Shown in pieces: positions 35,301 to 55,869 of a stretch of 64,000 bases of DNA. Each line of letters opens with the position of its first letter. Position 1 is the stretch's first letter. The notes beneath the pieces were generated by a model. It did not search any database and had not been told where the DNA came from. It saw only the letters and a list, made by a program, of their open reading frames with translations. A program made the translations under genes and the position numbers. This DNA is from Tubulanus polymorphus (Eukaryota > Nemertea > Palaeonemertea > Tubulaniformes > Tubulanidae): contig NC_134027.1 in assembly GCF_964204645.1 (NCBI RefSeq), positions 6,622,485 through 6,686,484 of the forward strand. Reading direction: 5' to 3'.

Positions 35301-38300
35301 CATGAGTTTCTATCTGAGCTTCGAATAGCTCTTCTTTAACTAATGTGACGTTGACAGCTAGAGCTTGAAGTTTTGGTGTATCTGGAGATTCAGCCATCGT
35401 GATGTTTCCGATAAACGTTGAACAATCTTCGTTCAATAGAAACGGCTCCGCAATCATAGGACTAACAAAAGCACCAAGCCCATAACAGAAATGCATTGCC
35501 TAAAAAAATCAAAGTTGATAGAGTTCATCGAATAAAAAATTGGCTGATACTAATCAAAACAATGCAAGGAGTCTTAGATTAGAAGACAGTTAGTTGATAT
35601 TCACTTATTATTTTACGTCGGTTTATTGACGCAATATGAACGAACAATCATCTGTATCCAGAATCTTGTAGTTGCTTTTATTCTATCAAGCAGTAAATTG
35701 CCGCGGTATTTGTACTATTTGTACTAATTTCTACAATTTCGAGTGTTTATGTTTTCCTAGCCATCAGAGTAAGCAAACATGCAAATTATTTTGCTTACTT
35801 GTAAGAAAGGCGTGACAAATTCCCCATAAAGTTTTATCATTAGCAGATTAGCCAGGCAGTCTATACATCCCATATTGAGACCCATGACAGCAAGGACAGC
35901 CGCTAATACACCTATACTCCCACAGAAAGACAGCAGAAACATACAAGTTGGCAATAAGATGGTAGCTACTGTCAACATCAGGTTCGCTCTCAGTCTGGAA
36001 AAAAGATATCGAGTTATCATTATTGTTTAGACAAGGGGAAATGAAATTATTCACGATTCTTGACTTTCAGATATCTTATGCATTGAAACGATTTTTATGA
36101 GGTTTTTCATTTATCAAGTATACTATTCCAATATGTCCTCCTGGGGTATTATAGCCATCACCGAGACAGCCCCATCACCAACAGAACCCAAAGCCTGTGT
36201 CACGGGAATCCAAATAGTAACACCAGAGGTAAAAATGCCAGAAGGAAATATGCCGAAAATTAAGTGAACATGAGAGTTCAGTGCATTGGATAGATATTCT
36301 CATTTACACTAGATGACATACTATAAGATTTTACACATTGGATGCACCGTTTAGATATAACATATTCTAGAAAATACAAAATTAGGATTAAATGCACAGT
36401 CATTTATTCCTTTCACACAATCATTGCTTATCGTTGATGGATATTTTGTCCGATTCTAGATCAAAAAGTCAGATGATATATCAAATCTACAATCGAATGT
36501 GCATATTTTCTTCTGGCATTTCTACCGCTGGCATTTTACCTTTTAGATTTCTACCTCTTGTATTATTACCGTGTTTCGATCATGATATAGTTTTTGAATT
36601 AATGATTATTAAATGAGGATATTTTGTTAGTATTAGCCTAAACCGTGAAGAGCGTTAGTTGGACTTATTGATAGCTTTAGATGAAAAATAAGGATAGGAA
36701 AGGAGCATTTCAGACAATTCATATATGTCGAGTGTATTTCATATATCAGTTGATGCTTTGGACTTATACTGCGTTCCGTAAAGGTAATTCGGTTATACGT
36801 ATATCAAATCTGTCACCAGAAGACAGATTCTATCTAAGACAAGGGAACGTAGACAAGAAAATCAGATCATTTTCTGACGAAAATTGTTGCCGACGTTAGG
36901 AATCTGATTATGTAACCCATTATCCAAGCTCGGCTTGCCCATCAAAGTCTAATGGTCTCACCAAAACCGTTCAAACGAACTTCATACTTACAAAGACATT
37001 TGGCCGCTAGAAGACAAAATGAAGAAATAAATAGATCTTACGACTGACGTAAATGACTTAGGTCTGAATGTGTGGAATTGGTGCGTAAGGTGGTCGTTAG
37101 TTAATCCTATGCGTGTCTTAAGAAATAATGTTTTAACACCTACAAAAATGAAGTATACTAAGACCCACAATTCTATCTACGCTGGTCATCATTTCAAGTA
37201 AATCAGTTGTCATTAGCAATATCAGATGTGGCTTTCTCATGGATATTGATTCTCGTTTTATGATGTCATTTTTTGGGCATAAACTACACAATTCTTTTCG
37301 CAGGTGGGATGGCGAAATCCGACTTATAGAGCAACTTGCTTTGAAACAAATTGGTTGTTTTTCTATGTTTTTCTTTTTAGAACTCAAATTGTCACAAGCG
37401 CAATCAGTTTCTTGGAACTAGCGTGACGTTGGCCTAATCAGCAGAAAGTAGGTTTCGCGCACGTAGGCGTTCTTCCGTGATTCTATAAATCGTTCAAGGA
37501 AATGAGAGTTCTCTGTTCTGATAAACTGAAATCTTGATGACTGCCCTCGAGATCTGGACTGGCTGCTTCTATTTTTGGGAGGAGATTCAGTCCGAGTTCA
37601 ACGAAATCCCCAAATTTAATCACCGGATCTCTTTATACAAATGGACGATAGAGAATGATCTCCGCTGATTCTGAGTTTACGCTTCAATTAGTTTCTAATC
37701 AGTCATCGGAGACATTAGTGACGTTATAGCCTAGAAATAAGCTACTATCTCGATCGAAAAGGCTCCATATAAAACCGAGTCGTCACAATTAAAGATAGGT
37801 CGCTATACCCAGAAGTCTGCCGTACTACGAGACAGATGTCGCGTTTGATTTATGAATTGAATTTTCCGGCAATTTCGTTTCGATTACGTTTATAGGAGAC
37901 ATATTGCGCTAGTAGTCTCGTCAGGGTTAGGGTTACATAACAAAATGATGATTCCTTGTGAATTTTCGGTTTAATCCACGGCGATCCAACGTCTGCCGAC
38001 GTTCTGAAGGTTTCCCATACATATTTTTTACTTCATCGCATTATATTCCACTAATCAATCCAAGTGCGTTTCGTCTTTCGCTTCAGTTGTTTGATGTAAA
38101 CATGGAAACTGTCACAATAAACAAATCATAATTGCCGTCGCTCGGCGGTGCACGGATTGCTTCGTTTGCATTGCGATATCAACGCCTATACATACTCCTC
38201 CTCGTACCAGGCATATTATCATGGAGATGTTGTTTGAAACGAAAAAGATTCTATATCACTTTCGTAAAATTGGTTCTAATCTACCAAACTCAAAAAGTGA

Positions 38301-41300
38301 TTGTAATATTTAAAGACCAATTGCGTAGGTTGATCTAGTCCATTTTTAACAACAGTAAAATAGTGCCTAGCAGCTGTTCGTATGTTACTTCTCCCCAGGG
38401 AGAGATGTCCGATAAATGGTTTGAGTAATAAGCTGTGGGTAATAATACCAATTTAATGGAACGTTGATTATTAAAGAATTATTAAAGAAGTTTCCAGTTT
38501 CTAGGCGCCATTTTGTGGCGGTCCCTCGAGGTCCCCATTGTTGCGATAATTTGCGCTCATTTTTAAAACATAAGTTTAGATTGAATATCATATAGTTCTG
38601 CAGTCCCTTGCTTGACGAAATCAATTTATACACCATTTTAAAGGAAATGAAATTCAAATATTTGCTGGCGATTCTTGGAATTTTTGAACGCAACAATGAT
38701 GAACAGTGACGATGTGAAACCAAGGACCGCATATCTTAACCGCGCGTAAAAGAAATCGCAATATCTATTAATTTTAAAATATCTAAGTATCTCTTAAAGC
38801 TGTATTTCCAATTTTCACAGAGGTTAAAGAGGGTTATTTGCAGTTTAAGCCTGCGTTTAATTTTTTTGAATATCTTTACTGACGACTGATCTGTACCCGC
38901 TTGAGTTTGAGATTACGCGCAAAAGGGGTCTCCCACTGCGCGCCGCCATTTCACTGAACATTGAGATTTGTGAAAAGAAATCGCAGAAATAAGATTTTAT
39001 ACTGGTTTGTAATTATTAATATTGCTTCTGATGGTTATATATTACCTTTATTTTCGTATGGTTGAAAATGGACTATGAGTGCTTTGATGAATTTGAGTTT
39101 TGTAGCGTTGGGAAATTAAAGGATTTCCTGTAAGAGTGGGGACTTTCCGTGTTGGTTGCAAATGTGGCCTAGTTGAGAACCTAATTTGCGTTTCAACCGA
39201 ATGTACCACTCATGGTTGGACACTAGAAAAAAATTCTAAGTTTTTATATATTTTTGAATATGTGGCGCAGCTGAAAGTTGCCAAACTGGACGTTGACCCC
39301 CTAAAACAGAATATCAAATGGGGGACAGATATGAACCCCTTTAAATATTATATTGGAATTTTATATCAGTAAGGTTTTCTGGTCGATGTTTTCCAGCAAG
39401 AAGGTTGAGATTCAGTAAATTCATCGTATGATCCCAGAATGAGGGATTACCAGAGAGGGAAATGTGTTAAATATGTCCTAAGCGTTTAAATTGACTGGCA
39501 CATTTCACCATCGACTCTAAAGCGTTTGATTTCACCGAACACAAAATCGGCGCTAGGCTGGACGGGCTGTATACGACAATTCCTCAACTGGGTCACTCAA
39601 ACTTCAATAGCGGGACAAACCGGACCCCGAAACCAGCTAAACGAATTGCCCCGCCAAAATACGGTACAAACAAGATATGGATTATCATCTCAAAATATCC
39701 CCATGGAAAATGTGAAGAAATCAAATTGCATTTAAAGATTTCTTGTCGCAAATCTCAATGTTCAGTGAAATTGCAATGCGCAGTGGGAGACCCCTTTTGC
39801 GCGTAATCTCAAATTCAAGCGGGTACAGATCAGTCGTCAGGAAAGATATTCAAAAGATTTTAACGCAGGCTTAAACTGCAAATTACCCTCTTTAACCTCT
39901 GTGAAAATTGGAAATATAGCTTCAAGAGATACTTAGATATTTCAAAATTAATAGATATTGCGGTTTCTTTTACGCACGGTTAAGATATGCGGTCCTTGGT
40001 TTCACATCGTCACTGTTCTCAATTGTTGCGTTCAAAAATTCCAAGAATCGCCAGCAAATATCTGCATTTTATTTCCTTTAAAATGGTGTATAAATTGATT
40101 TCGTCGAGCAAGGGGATGCAGAACTATATGATATTCAATCTAAACTTATGTTTTAAAAATGAGCGCAAATCATCGCAACAATGGGGACCTCGAGGGACCG
40201 CCACAAAATGGCGCCTAGAAACTGGAAACTTCTTTATTGTATAACAGTGAAAAGGGTGCTATAGAAATAAGATCACTATCATTAAACGAGAAAACAATTT
40301 TATGTTTATAGACGAAATGGCTAAATTTTCAAATTATTATGAAATAGATATACTTAAAAAAGAAAAACAATTGAAATATACATAAACATGTTATTCTACT
40401 CATATTGAAACCACAAACAGGTTAGTAGAATAGTTATACCAAAGCAATTTCGTGAAAGATTCATACGTTATCTATCTCTGCTAATTGATAAAAACCTGCA
40501 TCTCGTGTATTTAGCAAAGCAAGAACATAATGTATATTTTTATTTCAGAACTGTTGATGGTCACGTTGATTAGCATCTCATACTGATGGCCACCGGGATG
40601 TTTACCGCCAGATAATCCCCCATTAGAACTCTTGATCTAGTCGGTACTCAGGAAATTGACTGCACGGTGATTTGGGGTGGATTGATGGTTAAGCCCCGAC
40701 CGCGACTGAACATCGACCTAAAACTCAATGAGCCTGAAAATACGCATTCTATAGCTGAAGATGACGTTTAGCGCACACGAGGAAATGGTGACGTAGACAC
40801 ATTTTGAGCTAGCTGTATAGAGATTTAATATCGAATATCGAATATTGAGTTGTGTTTTCTCTAGTGCGATGCATTGACTAAAGACCATATTGCGTTTTGA
40901 AATATGAAAATATGAAATATGAAATATGTCACAAATAAACCATCGACAGGAAAAGCACCTGTCGCCCGTCGTATTGTGTATGACGTTCAACAGTAAGGAA
41001 TGTGTCTAAATGTATAATTTTCATATTAATGGCATCAGATTCATCGATCATTGGATTCAATTTATTTCCAGAATGTAAACCACTAGCTAGAAATCACTAG
41101 AAATTGAAGAAATATTTGAATTTCAATTCAAATTCATACAAAGGGCGCCAAACAATTTATAATTCCACTCGTATCCGTTATTTCAAATTGTTGATTGATC
41201 TTTTCCCCTAGAATCCCTAGAGGAATTCATTCACTAATGTTCCAATGGCTCGTTTAAGCACATGTGAATTATGGAAATTGTTTGGAGATCATTGAAATTC

Positions 41301-44300
41301 TTTATTTACCGAGCCTCTAAAAGAGCGCTTTCTGAAACACTGTGATGTGGAGAGGAAACAGTTTATTTGTTTCTAGGTGATCTTTATAAAGAATGATTAA
41401 TTTGGTCCTCACCAGACCAATTCCATTAGGCAGCTTGTGTTGCGTAACACGAAAAAATTGTACACGTCTCACTCAAATTTTCGCATATCGGAATCAGTTT
41501 CACAGTTGTGGCTTTATATCTGGATTTAGTAACTGACAACTCAGTGTAGAACAGGGTGTTCTATCAAAAGGGTTCGAAAATATGTTGAAGAGATTTGGTC
41601 GATAATATATATATGTTCTATTATATTGACAGATTTTGCTGGCCACAGCTGCCGCTGTCAAACAATAGGCCTATTGACGATGGTTTATTATTTTCAATTT
41701 TTTCAGCCCGTGGGGTTCGAGATATAAGATTAAACATAGATATAGCGAAATAGTGCATTGTGTAAAAAAAATCTAATACATCTATACTGCTACGGATCAA
41801 CTAATTTGCCATTATTTGCCAACTATTTTCTTTTTCGGAAGTGAAACAGCACAACTTCAGGCATTGACCAATCCTCATCAGTAACACCTTTCATGGAATG
41901 AAAATTTCAAATATATCCTCAGATGTAAGACCAGAATGAGACAAATTTTATCAATATTTTAGCCTTGAATAGTACTTGATGCTGTTGCAGACATCGCTTT
42001 GTGGGTTTCTGATGGTAACGTGTGCTTCAAACAAACTAGCCCATTTGTGGACCGTGATTTCAGCAATCATTCACCAAAATCGGGAAGACTTATTAAAAAA
42101 GAAAGTTTCATAATGATTCCTCATTTCCCGATTAAAGTGTGTAGCGCACCATCGCCGTCTTGCCTCAGGGCGTCATAACACGTGAATCATTTCAATTTTT
42201 CAGACGGATAGCTTACAACGTCAGCGAGGGCTTCATCAAAAATCAGTATACAATCGCACACGAACCACCTGATAGGAATTTCATATGGTACAGCAAGATG
42301 ACGCCTAGCGATTTCGGGGTTTATCAAGCGAAATAAATGATGATTGTGCGTGATTGACCGGCAGGACATTATCAATTCGAAGTAGAGACATCGCTGAGCT
42401 TCGCGCAATATGGCACAAAATTTTAAAGCTCCAACTAAATAATAATAATTGTCATCTGTACGGAAATTATATCGTATAGTGTGCTTAATTGTATTGAAAC
42501 ACCTCTTGATTTTCTCGAGTGAATTATTAAGCGCACACATACCAGCATCGCCACAGCTGTCAAATAAGCACGTACAAATTGAACATAGTCTATAACTCTT
42601 ATTAATTTAACAAAAATAGTTAGGTATATGTTGTAATACCGAGTCGGTATCGGTATTTACTACTCAATGTCGTCTATATCATCTGTTTATAAATTTTGAT
42701 GCATCGTACATCTCAAAAGTTTGAAATACTTTGCGATACGGCAAACAATCAACAACGCCTTGATATATCACAAGATTCACAGGAAGGTGATATATCACGC
42801 AATTAAGTATCTCATAATAACATCCATTATTCATGGGTATGCACCTAGAATGGGAAACCTACACGGTCAAATTGCTCCCAGTAGAACTAGATATTGAAAT
42901 TAATAACCATATTATGTAAATAGCGTTTAGAATTGAAGATGTGTAAATCGTTACATGCGCTTTAGTTGACCCCACAACATGTGAACCTAACGGGCGAAAA
43001 TATGTTTGGAAGACCACTTTTCAATTCTTGATTAATATGTCCAATATTCATTTGATATCCACGTAACGTGAAATGTATATATTTAGAACAACATTTTAAT
43101 GGGCTTTAAGCAGAAGAATTTGCTGGTTAATGTTCCAACTGCATTAAAAAGTAAATTTTACGTATACGAATTGATTAGAATGGGATTCAATATTGAATCT
43201 AGCTCGTCGCGCACGTTGATTAAAATCGCTTGATGGCCATCACATTTTGCGATACGAATTTAGTTTGAAGCGTGAAAATAAATCGTTTTTATAGTCTTCA
43301 ATCGTCTGAAAGTGAATCGTGGTGATAAAGTCTGTATTTGTAACCATTTCCTACTGCTATTTCAATAAAAACAAACTCGTCTCCAAGGACAAAGAGAAAG
43401 TTTGCGTTATATCAATTATAACAAAAGTGTATTTTGTCTGAATTTTTGACAAAAATAACACCTTCATTTTCCCGTAAATAAAATAGAAATAAACCTATTT
43501 CGAAATAGGTCAAAACGTAATTAGCTATTCTACCTAAAAGTATAAATATGATAATGCTTCACCATCATAAAATTGATATCATTCTATGAATATTGAATTC
43601 ATTGAATTCAATTATAGGAAATGGGTAAAACAGCTTGCAGTTATTTCGGGATATGTCACAGACGTAAGGACGGAGGTCTGTATCAGAATTTATGAGTTTA
43701 ATTGATTACACCGATATATAAATAAATGATTTTTAGGAAACCTTCAAATGTAGCTTAGTTAAAATGTTTAATACTCGCTCTATCCGAAATTACTCGTGTT
43801 ATGCATATACACATTGATAGGAGACGCTGATCGTAAGTTTAGTAAGAACAAACGTTCGAAATTTCAAAGTCGCCCAACAGCGTTCTGAATTTCATTATGG
43901 TATCGCGCAGTGATAAGGTACTAATGTTATTAACTCGCGCTCTTTCAAGCTTTGGTGCTCGTGAGGATTGCAAACAGAGGCATGGCAAATGCAAGTTGAT
44001 AATTCATCGGTTATTCGCACGCGCAGCTGAACAAAAAATTCTTCAAATATTTGAATTTCTGTATACATATATATTCACATTTTTTAAAGATTGACACATT
44101 AGATATTTTCTGATATTTTGTATTGATATTTTAGGTAAATTAAGTGCAATATATAAATGAAAGCAGACAGGAAAATAGTGAAAAACCCATCAACAATCAT
44201 CAATTGGATTATTCTAAACCCAAAACCTGATGACCAGGTATTGAGTAAGAGAATGACCACTCCCATAAACATTGCTCCAATTATGAATGGAGTTGATTTC

Positions 44301-47300
44301 TTCCCGTCTAAACAGAAACCTTGTGGGTAGTAAAGCACGCTGCCGGTGACTCAGGAAAAGTTACAAAGCGCCACTCTTTCATCCTACTTGTCACGGGCGG
44401 CCAAAATCTTGCTACGCGGCCGCGGGACAGACTAAATCTGAACTGACGGTATTGGTTGAAAATGAAATCGTAAACCGTAATTGATCTCATTCAAGATTAC
44501 CCACTACTTTATCTATATTTTGGTGGGAAACAGAGACGTAACTTATTCAAATTTGAAAAATTCAAATTCACGCAATCATTATAGCGAAACCAAATGACGT
44601 CAAATATGATTGATCTGAACTATTGAATACACTATATATACGCCAGTTGTGCTAACTTCTTCATCGTATACATAATTATCTATCTGATGGCGAGCCGCAT
44701 AAAAATCACGAAAGGCCAAGCTGACACATCTTCGTGTCGCCAATACGCAGGGCAGACGAATCGAAACGATTTCCCTTCAGAAGCAGATGTCCTTATATCA
44801 CTTCATATACTTAGTAGCGTTTGCACAGGCAAGTTAAATAGCCCTCGCATCTGTCCATATTTATATGATAAAGAAAATAGCATATTTGTCTAGAATAATG
44901 AGCATTCATATGTATGGACATTTATATTTGTTGCACGAAAATACTAAATATGTAACGTATATGAATTATTGATTAGAGTTGAATCGCAAATTCCAGAATA
45001 AAAAATTGTTTATTTCTTGCCGAAATGACCCTTTATTAGGCATGTGAACGAACTTATATATTTTGATACACGCTAATATTCCCACGCAAAATTCTACTAT
45101 CCAGCCGCTACTACATATATGATTGAGGATGATTGTATTACGCATTATACGTACGTACTTTGCGTATTGGTTACTACTTTTCATTCAACGCGTTTCAAAT
45201 TACGGTGAAATCGTTTGGATTAGTGAAATAATGCGCGCGCTTATTACCATAATTCATTCATTCCATCGTCAAAAAGGGTTAATCTTATCGTTGAATCGGC
45301 TTACACCACTACCACATAATGCTAAGCTAATCAAACCAATGAAAGAGTTTAAACTTTCTACTTCTATCCCCGTACATGCGGACTTTGTCTACAGCATCGA
45401 GCAAATGAAACGGGACCAATCCAACAGGTGTGTCCACAAACCTCGTTCAGAAAAAACTGGTATTCCAACATATACATACATATACATACAGAATCGTAGA
45501 ATATATAACTATAGATCTATGGATGGGAGTTGAGAACGAAATAGTAAACCCAATTTGTCTTTATATGAATATTCTGAATATTGTATCCGCTTAGCACAAA
45601 GGCATCATCTTACGGGTAAATAATCTCCATGAATGATTATTATCGCGTTGCTTGTTTGATCAAATATCAATCATGACCAACGTAATGGAAATTATCAAAT
45701 CGTATCAATTGGTGATCACGAAATCTCTTAAGACACTGTTGTGTTCGGATAGAGGATTCGTGCCCGTGTTTCGCAGTTAGTCGACATTTATCAACATTTA
45801 TCGCCCTGCACTATAATCAATCACTCTATGAAACTCATCATCAAACGTGCGCAAACAACTCTGAAGATTTTAAGAGATTTTTTTTTCAAAATTGACTCGA
45901 AACGAAACTATCATCAAAATACGCATGCATAAATCTCATTAATTCACATGAAAAATCTGTTAACATCAAGTTTTTTCAAGACAGTTCAAGACGAATCTGG
46001 TGGCATAGGACCACAATTAGGTTGGTAGCTTCAGGAGGCGTAGGGCAGGACCCGAAAAATGATACCTAGAATTCTGGAATTCAAAAGTGAGGCTGGGTAT
46101 GTGGGGCGACCACTTCTATGCGTATCTAAGATGCTGGCCTAGCACTCATATTAGCAGGATTTCCCCTGGATTTATACACTTATATATGACCTTAACGCTC
46201 GAATTTCTTGTTTTTACGATAGGATATAGAAGATTTTGGAATAGCATGGTCTTCAGGAGCTCATTGCAAGACTATGAGATATTCACCACCCAGTACTGAT
46301 ATTCTATAAGTAATCAGTAACTATGTAACGACCACAGTGTGTCAACCATCCGATAACAAAGTCATCAAATATGATAAGCGAACTATACTGACAATAGCTT
46401 TCATCAATATGTTTCGAGCAACACTGAAAAAATAATACCTATAATATAGGGTTGTTTATATACCACTTGTTTTTATGATTCGAATATCATTACTGAATTA
46501 CGCGTGTGATCTACAAGAGTAGGGCAAAGTCACAAAAACTATATCATATTTCCGCCATCACATCATCGACTAAGGCATGAAGTCAATTGTTGTTGATGAA
46601 TTCAAAATGATTTTTTCCGAAAACATCTAGTTGCTTTAACCAGTGAAAATACCTTAACGCATAGCCTTACTGGGGGTTCCCGATAGAGACTATGGCCAAT
46701 AAACCCCTTTATATATCTCATTTGAGACTTGTTGTTTGTTCCTATCTCGAATATTTTTGGTCGCAAAAGTGCTATTATACAATACATAGAACTGTAAACA
46801 AACTTCTCTTGCGGGTATGAAATGGCGTGATGATGGTGATGATTATATTAGACTAGTCAAATCTAGCAGGCGGTTCCTATCGATTTCTGCGTTAACACAT
46901 GTTTGTGATCAGATTTATGATCGATTTCTACATGCACATGTTTCAATCGAGTAGTCTAATACACATGCTTAATAATAATATTAATACTTGTAATGCGAAA
47001 TCGTTTGTATAGGTATAAAACAGATGGACGAGTTAATGCATTTGTTTGCCAGTAAAATTGTACCGCCTTTAATAATCCGATAATCTATATGAAAAGTTAA
47101 AAATTCGTGCACTCACGACACATGAAATAAACAGTTTGAGGCGTGAACCTTCGCATTTAAAAAGAAATAATCATTATCTTAACTTACTTATTTGCCATGT
47201 AACCAGAAATCATCGAACCAATGAGAACAAAAAATAACTGGGCAAAAAATACCCAGCTCATTGTCTTCATATCGGAGGCAGTTTGACACCCTAAATCCAA

Positions 47301-47507
47301 AAGGGTGGGGCCCAGGAACGCCACGCACATGCCGAAACTCCAAAATACTGAGCACAAGATAATCGTCGATAGCCATTGTTTTTTGAATAAGGCGGTGAAA
47401 CTGACTCCTTCAGGAATTCCAGATAACGGAGCACTTTCGCCACGGGTTGATGTTTTTACTGGGAACGGTACCCCCGATGCGGAGGCTTCCAAGTGAGTTT
47501 GGGTCAT
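32332..47507 (-). CDS. MFSD4-family major facilitator transporter (complete, 11 exons)
   Basis: Twelve-helix plasma-membrane transporter of the major facilitator superfamily. The MFSD4 family includes MFSD4B/NaGLT1, a sodium-linked glucose carrier, so a sugar substrate is plausible but unproven. Exons: 47188-47507, 35799-35994, 35266-35499, 34982-35123, 34239-34387, 33982-34074, 33762-33842, 33482-33629, 33294-33364, 33015-33129, 32332-32510; 1728 nt, 575 residues. Family marks: SVFWSFGMCVAFLGPTLLDL with SWVFFAQLFFVLIGS in exon 1; GLNMGCIDCLANLLMIKLYG; FCYGLGAFVSPMIAEPFL; KYAFWIMALLQ; LFLFDGLQ followed by SAFGGYVYTYGLKS; ALGRLFAVF; AAMGEMVFPVVVGN. The ATG at 47507 has a good context (CACCATGA). 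A charged cytosolic loop is encoded by exon 4. The first intron is 11.2 kb. Choice between MFSD4A and MFSD4B is left open. Confidence 0.92.
34466..34674. mobile_element. Second inverted-arm insertion, 11 bp flanking direct repeat
   Basis: The outer arms GATAAGATAAAAA...CCACTATTTAAAA (34466-34502) and their reverse complement (~34603-34639) enclose a perfect inner palindrome at 34571-34602 (ACTAGAGATCATCG and its complement). A 35 bp tail with TTATCGTACC follows. ATCACGCAGTA flanks both sides (34455-34465 and 34675-34685). On the minus strand, GATGA, a GATCTC/GAGATC hairpin and CGAAACGTCG appear in the same order as in the 14037-14273 element, so both belong to one family. It sits in an intron of the MFSD4-like gene. 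Confidence 0.65.
38488..40232. mobile_element. Foldback-type element with ~500 bp terminal inverted repeats
   Basis: The left arm (38488-~38980) starts GAAGTTTCCAGTTTCTAGGC and runs through ACGACTGATCTGTACCCGCT to AACATTGAGATTTG. The right arm (~39740-40232) is its reverse complement and ends CTAGAAACTGGAAACTTC, with a few per cent mismatch. The centre (~38981-39739) shows a 78-codon ORF (39136-39372) of no recognised family and no transposase. Arms this long point to a foldback or non-autonomous DNA transposon. Target-site duplication is not clear. Mirror-image ORFs in the two arms are a result of the inverted repeat. Confidence 0.85.
42187..42540 (-). CDS. Hypothetical 117-codon ORF in the MFSD4-like intron
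   Basis: An ORF with ATG context at 42540 and plausible amino acid composition (YYYLVGALKFCAILREAQRC, then WFVCDCILIFDEALADVV). No known domain is recognised and no splice partners are identified. Its length is modest, but unusual for this AT-rich intron. It may be a gene fragment or chance. Confidence 0.2.
   Translation of the reverse strand: MCALNNSLEKIKRCFNTIKHTIRYNFRTDDNYYYLVGALKFCAILREAQRCLYFELIMSCRSITHNHHLFRLINPEIARRHLAVPYEIPIRWFVCDCILIFDEALADVVSYPSEKLK
44099..44307 (-). CDS. Putative orphan exon encoding two membrane helices
   Basis: After an acceptor-like TTTCTGTTTAG the frame reads DGKKSTPFIIGAMFMGVVIL, then a second hydrophobic segment IVDGFFTIFLSAFIYILHLI and stop. Two closely spaced helices suggest a fragment of a small multi-pass protein. 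No partner exons are recognised upstream. It could be a pseudogene remnant. Confidence 0.25.
44632..44893 (+). CDS. Weak candidate small gene with TATA box
   Basis: TATATATA around 44632 is followed 55 bp later by an ATG (44687) opening a 68-codon frame (MASRIKITKGQADTSSCRQY...). The codons are unremarkable and the product is not recognised. Kept only because of the promoter-like spacing. Confidence 0.15.
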
Positions 47508-48807
47508 GGTGATTATCCGTCTCAACACAACTGTCCGCTCGATAAAGTATTTTCTAGTCAAATAGTTGAATCTGTGATTGAAAACTCCCTTCTAGGATCC
47601 ATGGCAGTGTTATCGTTTTTTTCAAAAATATCAAGCGCGAGTCTATCGGAAATGCAGTGCCAGGGTAACAGCCATCTGCGCTCTTACTAGGCTATAGCAG
47701 ACACTGTTTCAAATTATTGAATCGATGTGAGCGCTTCGCGCGACGGCTGTGTTTACTCGCATTTTATGCCCACAAAACCGACGCGAAAACCTCACTAAGA
47801 AATTATCCGAACCTATCAAATTCCGACCTTTGCTAAATTCAAACGGGTGTAACCTGATTATCGCACCAGTGCGTTTCGGCGACACTGAAGTCAGTCATGT
47901 AACTGGCGTCTTTTCTGTGGTCAGTATTGAAGTACTCGTAACCGCTACAGTTTACCGGCGACGGGCTTAACTTTTTGCGTGAAATTAACTTCCACATTCA
48001 GATTTATACTCGTGGTCATTCAACGACCTCATTAATTCAAAATGTACAGATAGTGATACAGAAAGAAATTGATATTCGTAATTCATCGTAAAGAAGCATA
48101 TATATATATATATATATATGTATATATCGGGCGGTAGATCGGGAACCCGGACGGGCCATGCACACAATTTTTCAGTAAATTTCCATTTTCACATCTGTAA
48201 ATTTAATTCCAGCGCATATGAGTGGAACGTAACGGAATACGAAAAAGGACTGTGAAACAAGGTATTTCGCTTCGACTTATCACGATAACGGTCGGTGCAC
48301 ACCCCGCCGGAGACTGGTAAATGTTTAAATAATATTTAATTGAATTATATTTGTTTCCATGGACTTCTCCGGTTAGACCGGTTGCCGGTCTCTGACTGCG
48401 TTTGCAGGTGGCGCAGCTTTTGACAGGTAACCAGTCTAGGTTTTCATACGGAGTACCACGTGCTTTTTGTTTACCGAACTAAAACGTCAACATAGCGCAG
48501 AGTAGAAATAGTTCGCAAATATATTGAGTCCCCATCCAACCAGAAATAAATATTTCGAAATAAGTCCTACATTTGTATATGAATCAAACTGGTTTAAAGT
48601 GATTGACGGATAATTATTCTTGGATTTCAAAATGCTCTGCTAATTCGACTTCGGGGTAAGATTAAAGCGCTGGCGGCGTACCACGTAAAATTGAGCAGTT
48701 CGGTCAGAAACACGTATTCATTCATCCACTTATCTAAAAAGTGGAGCAGATTTTCAGCGAACTAGCGAACAGTACTGGCTGACTATTCTAATATCTAATC
48801 GCCAGCT
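47508..48807. promoter_or_regulatory. Divergent upstream region of the MFSD4-like gene and ALDH1L
   Basis: 1.3 kb between two divergent starts. It holds a (TA)n microsatellite (48098-48126) and a more CG-containing stretch around 47730-47970. Nearer ALDH1L, several TTGAC/TTAATTG-like blocks show nothing diagnostic. The 5' UTR of each gene must lie here, but I cannot place the transcription starts. Confidence 0.4.
48098..48126. repeat. (TA)n microsatellite
   Basis: Alternating TA run within GCATATAT...ATATATGTATATATC. Confidence 0.85.

Positions 48808-55869
<7,062 letters not shown>

Larger units (their letters stand above)
35995..47187. other. First intron of the MFSD4-like gene (11.2 kb)
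   Basis: Contains the long-TIR element at 38488-40232 and several weak ORFs listed separately, short AT-rich repeats (for example GAAATATGAAAATATGAAAT at 40899) and small TACATA microsatellites near 45470. Apart from these I see no conserved gene. The intron's length relative to all others in the window suggests either regulatory content or accumulated insertions. Confidence 0.6.

Noticed and set aside
38385-40244. Two similar ORFs (MRSLVSHRHCS...) 1.3 kb apart on opposite strands
   Set aside because: They are the two arms of the foldback element read outward to inward; similarity is explained by the inverted repeat.
45123-45533. 136-codon plus-strand ORF in the MFSD4 intron
   Set aside because: The start is not an ATG, composition follows AT-rich sequence, the end is a TACATA microsatellite, and no domain is seen.
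47508-47561. Upstream extension of the MFSD4-like protein
   Set aside because: The extension starts at TTG; the ATG at 47507 has a good context and fits the family N-terminus.
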